Source: Erythrocercus mccallii (Eukaryota > Chordata > Aves > Passeriformes > Dicruridae). Taken from it: a stretch of 64,000 nt of DNA. Below are positions 57,801 through 64,000 of the stretch, piece after piece. The notes under the pieces are model-generated. The model was not told the origin of the DNA. It worked only from the letters and a program-made list of their open reading frames with translations, and did no database searches. The DNA is taken from NCBI GenBank assembly GCA_013397435.1, contig VZRG01001520.1, forward strand, positions 1 through 64,000. The letters are read 5' to 3'. The stretch's first letter is position 1; each line of letters begins with the position of its first letter. Both the position numbers and the translations under genes were made by a program.

Positions 57801-60800
57801 AATAAAATGATATACTGAAGAGAAAAAAATCAGTGTGCATGGAGGGAATCAGGCAAGCCAAGACACATCTGGAACTGAACCTAGGGAAATGAAAAATAAC
57901 AAACAGGTTTTCTTCAGGTGCTTACAACAAAAAACGAAGAGAAAGAAACTGCACCCTGCCTGATCAGTGGGAAACAGGGGACCTGCTTACGACTGACATG
58001 TACAAAACTGAGATACTCAACATCATTTTTTTTCTTTGGTCTGCACCAGCAAGTGCTCCAGTCATGTCCCCCAGTTCCAGAGTCCAAAGGCAGGGACTGG
58101 GAAAATGCCCACTTAAATGCCTCTTAAGAGAAGATCAGGTTTAAGACCAGCTAAGGAACCTCAGTGTGCACAAATCCCATCTTTACCAGGTGTCCTTGCC
58201 TTCTGTCCCCCCTTTTCCAGATGCCCTTGCACGATAGGTGTGAGGCTCTACAAGTTGAAGTGAAGAATTACAAAGGTGATGATTCATCTTGCATGGGGGT
58301 GTTAAGTTGCTCTATTCCCTGCATCAGAACTGCTTCCATAAAGAAAAAAAGATGGGCCAGACTCCCTTTTGAAGGGAACAGAAAACCCAATGTCTCATAC
58401 AGGCAATTGAGCTTTCAGCGTTTCTTTCCCTATTTAAGTTTGAGACATCTCAAACGTTTCTGTAGCATGAAGAAGCATTTTTCTTACCAACAATGACTCC
58501 AGATAAATGTGGTAACATAGTGGTTGCTATCCCCCTTTCATTGAAGGGAACTTTACTCTCTGTTGAGGCAAATGTCTCTGAGTGGTATTTCGACCTACTT
58601 CTCAATTTTCAGAGGATCCCAGGAGCTCTAATTGCAGTGTTTGGAAGTAATTAGCATGTTTTAAAAAAGGGATCGAACTGCAGTTAAATTATCTGTATGT
58701 CTCTATGTTGTACAGGACAGTGTGCAAGATTCCACTTCTTTTTAGCTTTCCTGACACCAGATGAAGTAAAAGCATTTATTTAGAAGCCCTTTTACATCTG
58801 AGCTGAACCTTCCAAAGCAAAATTACAATGTGGAAACATAATGGCTTATGCAAGAATTCTAATCAGTGAATAATTAGAGGCATATGGTAGTCTTGAATTG
58901 AAACATTGTCCAGGAAATGTTAGTACCGCTCAGGGAAAAAACATTGATATACTTGTTTTCTTTTGTGTGGTCTCAGGGAAATAGAGGGTTCTTTTTGTAG
59001 ATGATGCTGTAGAGGCCAAGTTCCATGACTGTCATTAATTGTATATTGTCTCAAATTACATTTTCTACATAGGTTATTCAGTGTGCATGAAGTGAATTTC
59101 AGTGGGCGATAAGTAAGTATAAAGTAAGTATAAAAATGTGGTGAAAGAATTTATGTGCACAATTCTTTCTGGATTGGAACATCAGGGACAAGGCTTTGAA
59201 GGAAGAGAACCCAACACCATCAGTCTGGAGATTCAAGTGGTATTCTTTCATCTGCCAAGATAGTCCTGTGTAGTACTGACTAATTATGTATGCCAAACCC
59301 TCATTTTCCAAGTGTGATGTAGCTCATTTCAGAGTTTAAAAGCTTAGTATTATAGCATTAAAAAGAAAAATCAGAGAACACTGATTATTGAGAAAATGCA
59401 ACACTTGAGAGGTGTATTCAAATTAATTCACCTTCAGGGAAAATTGGAACTTTTGGCTTCTTTTGGTTCTGTATGAAGCTACATTTTAAAGTTTCTTAGC
59501 TCCTCACAAAACTGTTTTTCAAGACCTGCTATAGTGAGATACCATTTTTGAGGATTATCAATGAATGTTTGCATATGGATGAACTTATATTTTATCTGGT
59601 ACACTGTGACCTTAGTGAGTGTCACAAAACACATTTTTTAAGCTACCTGCATAGACACACAGACACCTGAGAAAGTGTCAGATTTCCACACTTACTTTCC
59701 AGAATATATTATGGATTCTTCTCACGATGTGACAATATATAAAACATGCTATTTAATTTTCATTGGTTTCACAACAGCTGCAGTTGTAAAGATGATTGCC
59801 ACAAAGTTACTCAGCTCTAATTGGTCTGCATACAATCATTTACATAATTCTTCCACACCTTCAAATCCAAATACAGTATCATTCAGTCAAACAAATCTCC
59901 TTCATGTCAATGAATAAGAAAAAAGACTGGATAAGCAAAATTTATTCCAAATGATTCAAAGTAAAATATGCACCTAGTAATAATATCAGGATGCTTCAGA
60001 AATGCGTATGTCTCTTTGCTTTGTTCATTTTACAAAGATGTTTCATTTGACAAGACAATGTGAGTCTTAAACTAATTATGGGTGATACTGTAGTCTTGCA
60101 AAGATATTCACAAGCAAGAGTCTTGATTCTTCCTAGCTTCATATTTTCCTGCCATCAAAAGTGATAGATTCTGGTAAAAATGCGTGATTTTCAGCACTAG
60201 AAGTGAGACGATAATTAGGTGGGTTTTTTAAGCTAGTATGTTGGCAGAAGTTTTACTTCTATTGAGTATTAAGATTTTTTAACATTAAGTTTTTATAAAG
60301 CAAGAATCTGCATCTTGCTACCACCAGTAAGCTCATATTTTTAGAATCCTATCTCAAAGGTACATCTAGCATATGTTAGTGAATAATTGATGGTTTAGAA
60401 ATTGTGTAATGCTGCATACAAACTGTTGTCCTCAATTTTAATTTCCCCACTTTGTGGTAGTTCAACATGAGGTGACTTAACACTATTTTTATTCTAAAGC
60501 AAGATTTTTTGTAAAATTAATTTGTTCCAGATGAGTCTGAATACTTACTCCTGTGGATAGGGTGCTTTCTCACTCAATATTCCTTGAAGTAGGAGAGTCA
60601 CATCTGCTGGTTTTCTTAAGAACTTTTGGCTTTGAGAAGCTGCTTTCATGAATGAAATGTTTGTGTTTAGTTCACTTAATATCCTTTACTAAATGAGTCA
60701 GTGAAGCACATGTGGGTAAGGTTTAGCCTTTATGCTGTTGATATTTTTCTATTTTCCAGTCAAAGGAACTGGCAAGGATATGAAAAATTACTTGCATCAT

Positions 60801-62535
60801 CCTCCAGGTTTATCTGGCCCATTTTACAAGGTCTGTGAAATGGTTTTGGTTTCCTGCTTTAATGCTTTATATTGATCGCTTTTATAATCTTTTCTGTATG
60901 TAAACAAACTTGATCTGTGGGACTGCCATGATATTTCTTTGATACTGACATGATACTACAGCAAAATAAATCTAAAGCCAGAACAGATAGGAAAGAGAGA
61001 GAGGAACAATAAAAAATGCACCTCTAATTCCATAAGAATTTTCTGATGTGGGAAAACTAGTCCTCCATATGAAGGAGCTCTTTTGGCCTCCTTTACCCTT
61101 TTTAACAAATCCCTTAGTAGGAAATACATTCACCTTGCTGTGAAATACATATATACAGGTTATTTGTTAGTGTCTCAAATTGTTGTATGAGGTCCCCTTC
61201 TGCTCTTCTTTTAATGAGGCCAAAGAGCAGAGTGTTTAGGAGTTTGAAAGTGAGCTAGTTCTAGGTCAAAATGAGTCATTGCTAGGTAAGAACTCATCTA
61301 ACAAGGTTTAAAGACTCTTAGGTTCACCACTCCATTTACTGGATTTGGTTTTAAAATTCTTTCCCCCATCTGGGAGGAATGGTGAAATGTGAACTTCAGC
61401 TTGACTTCTTTCTTGAGGAAACTAAAACAAGACTAAAGTCTAAAGCTGTAGTAATGTCCATAGTTATATTCATAATGACAGCTTGGGATAGTCTAGTTGA
61501 ATTCATACACTTAGAGGCAAGCTTTAATTAATTTCAACTGAGTATAGCAGTTTAAATTAGGGTGTAATTAGTAAACAACTAATTACAGAGTGTACAAAGT
61601 GAAGAAGTGAGAGCTTATCAGGCTCTCAGAATAGCTAACTGTGGTCTCAGGCAGATATCGTAAGTATTCTGGTTAGATTTAGTTTTCAACTAATGAGACT
61701 TTCAGCCATTTGTTTTATTTTATTCTGTGTTTAAAAATAGCTTTATGAGGAAAAACCACTGACTTTTCAGTGAAGATTTCCCTAAAGCAAAGTATTGGGA
61801 GTTGAGGCAGGCAACACAGCAGTGTCAGAAAATTTGTTATCTGTCTTACAGATTTTTTACTTCTGACACCTGGCAGGCAGCAAGGACAGCTGTGCTTGTC
61901 TTGCTATCATGCATTATGGGAGTTGCATGTTGCTCATGCTGAGCTAAAGGAAGGTGTGTAAAATAGAGAAAGTTTTTTTAGAGGATGCTCAGGACTTCTA
62001 AGGGGATTGTCCTGATCCTAAGGGAATATTCATATGTACTTAATACATTCAACACATTTGTCTTCAGGAGACACTAAAAGGGTATGGTTACCTCAGATAT
62101 GGAGATGTCATAAACAGTTGGGCTCTCTGATGGAAGGTTTTTGAGGGATTTTCTGGACTGAAGAAAGAAACTGTAATTTTATTTTTAATTTCAAGGTAGG
62201 TTAAGAACTGTTTGAGGCTGCCAGGGTTGAGTTATAAAATTGTGCTAATGTGTACTTATTGCAAGATAGAAGTATAAATGATAAGGAATGTTACTTACAG
62301 GATCATAATGTGCTAATTACTAAACTTTACTCAGAAATGGAAAAATAGGCAATAGGTTTATAAAAGGTGCACCAAATACTGAATTGGAAAATCATTATGT
62401 CTCTTCATTCTTTAAAATGAAGTCAACAAATAAACATCCATCCCATTTGATCACAGACAGGCAGACACTGATTTTAACAGTAAATGAATCTGATTTTTAG
62501 TGTCAGCCAGTTTTTCCTTGTAAGACTGGATGTAG
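54851..62535. other. Intergenic, no firm gene
   Basis: AT-rich unique sequence with a long poly(T) at about 56270-56290. A weak exon-like stretch lies at 60760-60830. The longest frame (58164-58496, 110 codons) has no recognisable domain. I see no LTR or CR1 end here. Confidence 0.5.
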
Positions 62536-62703
62536 ACTCCTCATGGGCTGGTTGTGTGCTTGCCTGTACTTACGTCTGTCTGTGGGAGTGTTCCTGTCCC
62601 GGTGGCCACATCCTTCCCAGCTGTGTCTGCATCCCCTTCTAAACAAAACTACCCCTTGAAACATATTGAACCTCATGTTGTTCACACTGACTTCTCAAGT
62701 CAG
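62536..62703 (+). other. Exon-like stretch, unidentified
   Basis: A 56-codon open frame runs from a possible acceptor (TTTTTCCTTG...ATGTAG before 62536) to a perfect donor CAG|GTAAGT at 62704. Both ends would be phase 0. The reading contains FPAVSASPSKQNYPLKHIEP, which I do not recognise. It may be an internal exon of an unknown neighbour or chance. Confidence 0.25.
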
Positions 62704-64000
62704 GTAAGTCACCCAGGGTGTCCATGCTTGAATCAGTGCCTGGCCCTGTGAATTATACCTGAAATCATTAGGAAACTCCTTTTTCTCCAGGAAACCTACA
62801 ATGAGTAAAGCAGCAACTTTCTTTGTGAGACGTTTCAGTGCTAACAAGAAGATAATGTACTTGTAGGAAAAAATATGTGCCTGTAGAGAGGAGATAACAA
62901 AAAAAAAATTTCTTCCTTTGCATAAAGAGCTGACATCTACAAAGTATTTTGCATTATTTTTACAGCAACATTTATCTTTCTTCTGGTACTATGATTTCTC
63001 AGTGTTTTAAAGTTCAATATGTGGATATATGAGGAAAGTGGTAAGGTGGGAGGGTGGAATGGACTCTTCCTGTTTTACTGTTTGGTGAAACCAGGAATTT
63101 CACAGTTGAAAACTAGCCTTTAAATTTGCTTAAGTGAGAGAAAAGAGGATGGTGGAGGAAAGGAATAACTAAGTGGGGCATTAAGGTTGAAGCTTTCTCT
63201 CTGCTGTATTCGAGGACTTGATCTTATTTCAAAGACTTCAGAAGGAATGAAATCAACATGTAGAAGCTGAAGTAATCTAACTGGAGTACTTCAGTAGGTA
63301 GGAGAAAACTACATGATCACATTTATTTGCACTGGTAGAGATGGGATTTTATGTTGGGACAATAAAGATTGTGTCCCTTCTGTTAGTATATACCAACCCA
63401 AGAGGAAAAATGTCCCCAGTCAGGTGTGCAGGGAGATCCTGTATGCAAGATTCTTATAAATCAGAGGTGAAAAAGAGATGTTGCTTTAAGATCTCCATGC
63501 TTTTGACAGTGTGCTTAAGAAGCATATTATAATTTGAAAGTGAGTTTTGCTTTGGCAGAAAAAAATCTACAGAATGATTTTTTTTAATCTGCCTAAAACA
63601 TTGAAGCAACTGAAGATAAGATTGGGACATTATTTTGTTAAAAAAAACCTTACCAAAATATACGGGCAAGTAATCTTTGTGAAGCATTTAAAGGATTTAG
63701 GAGTACTGTTGATCTTTTTCTTCCTTTGAGATTTATAAACATATTGGTGTATCTCTAGGAACAAATAAGTAAAAATACTGGCGGTAAAATGAGCTTTAAA
63801 ATATTATTTTATATTTTTTTTTAAGAACTTTCAGTAATTTTCAACTCTTGTCTCCTAAGATAGAATTGATATGGAAGGATGTCTTAGATTTTGGAGAATT
63901 GCTGCCTTAGCATCTTGCATAATTATGCTTATATATATATATTTATGTAAGCAACTACAGACATGCATACATAAGTACCTTATGCAGAGACCTTGTATAT
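62704..64000. other. Intergenic or intronic, nothing recognised
   Basis: AT-rich sequence with a short (TA)n run at about 63930-63943. No gene is supported. Confidence 0.5.

Noticed and set aside
58164..58496. 110-codon + strand frame
   Set aside because: No known domain, no clear splice or promoter context. Within chance expectation.

Overview
The window is vertebrate nuclear DNA, almost certainly from a bird. It has mammalian-style split genes with GT-AG introns, a CpG-island promoter, CR1 retroposon 3' ends of the avian type, and several solitary LTRs that resemble endogenous retrovirus LTRs of songbirds. The passerine part is inference from LTR resemblance; the bird part is firmer.

Region 1 (1-6,740, + strand) is the 3' end of SH3BP5. 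The last three coding exons (1419-1638, 4644-4904, 5581-5762) can be joined without a frame break. They encode the final 220 residues, including two JNK-docking-type motifs. A poly(A) signal follows at 6721.

Region 2 (about 8,140-40,503, - strand) is a complete CAPN7 (calpain-7) gene. All 21 coding exons could be placed with GT/AG boundaries. Their lengths sum to 2442 nt, which gives 813 codons plus stop, the length of human calpain-7. The catalytic triad falls at Cys290, His458 and Asn478. The order is tandem MIT domains, CysPc protease core, then two C2-like domains. The start codon lies in a CpG island at about 39.9-40.86 kb. SH3BP5 and CAPN7 are convergent, as in human 3p25, and their 3' ends approach each other near 8.13-8.16 kb.

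Region 3 (40.86-64 kb) is intergenic with no recognisable protein gene. It opens with a CR1 3' end that abuts the CpG island and a second, opposite CR1 piece. It then holds a dense block of solitary LTRs between 44.7 and 52.7 kb, four of them bounded by short target-site duplications readable by eye and a fifth with ambiguous borders. An old CR1 piece lies near 54.6 kb. The rest is AT-rich unique sequence with a few weak exon-like stretches, the best at 62536-62703. No tRNA, rRNA, CRISPR, operon or intact virus was seen. The most notable content is the LTR cluster upstream of CAPN7, a palindrome plus hairpin pair in CAPN7 intron 11, and the exon candidate at 62.5 kb.
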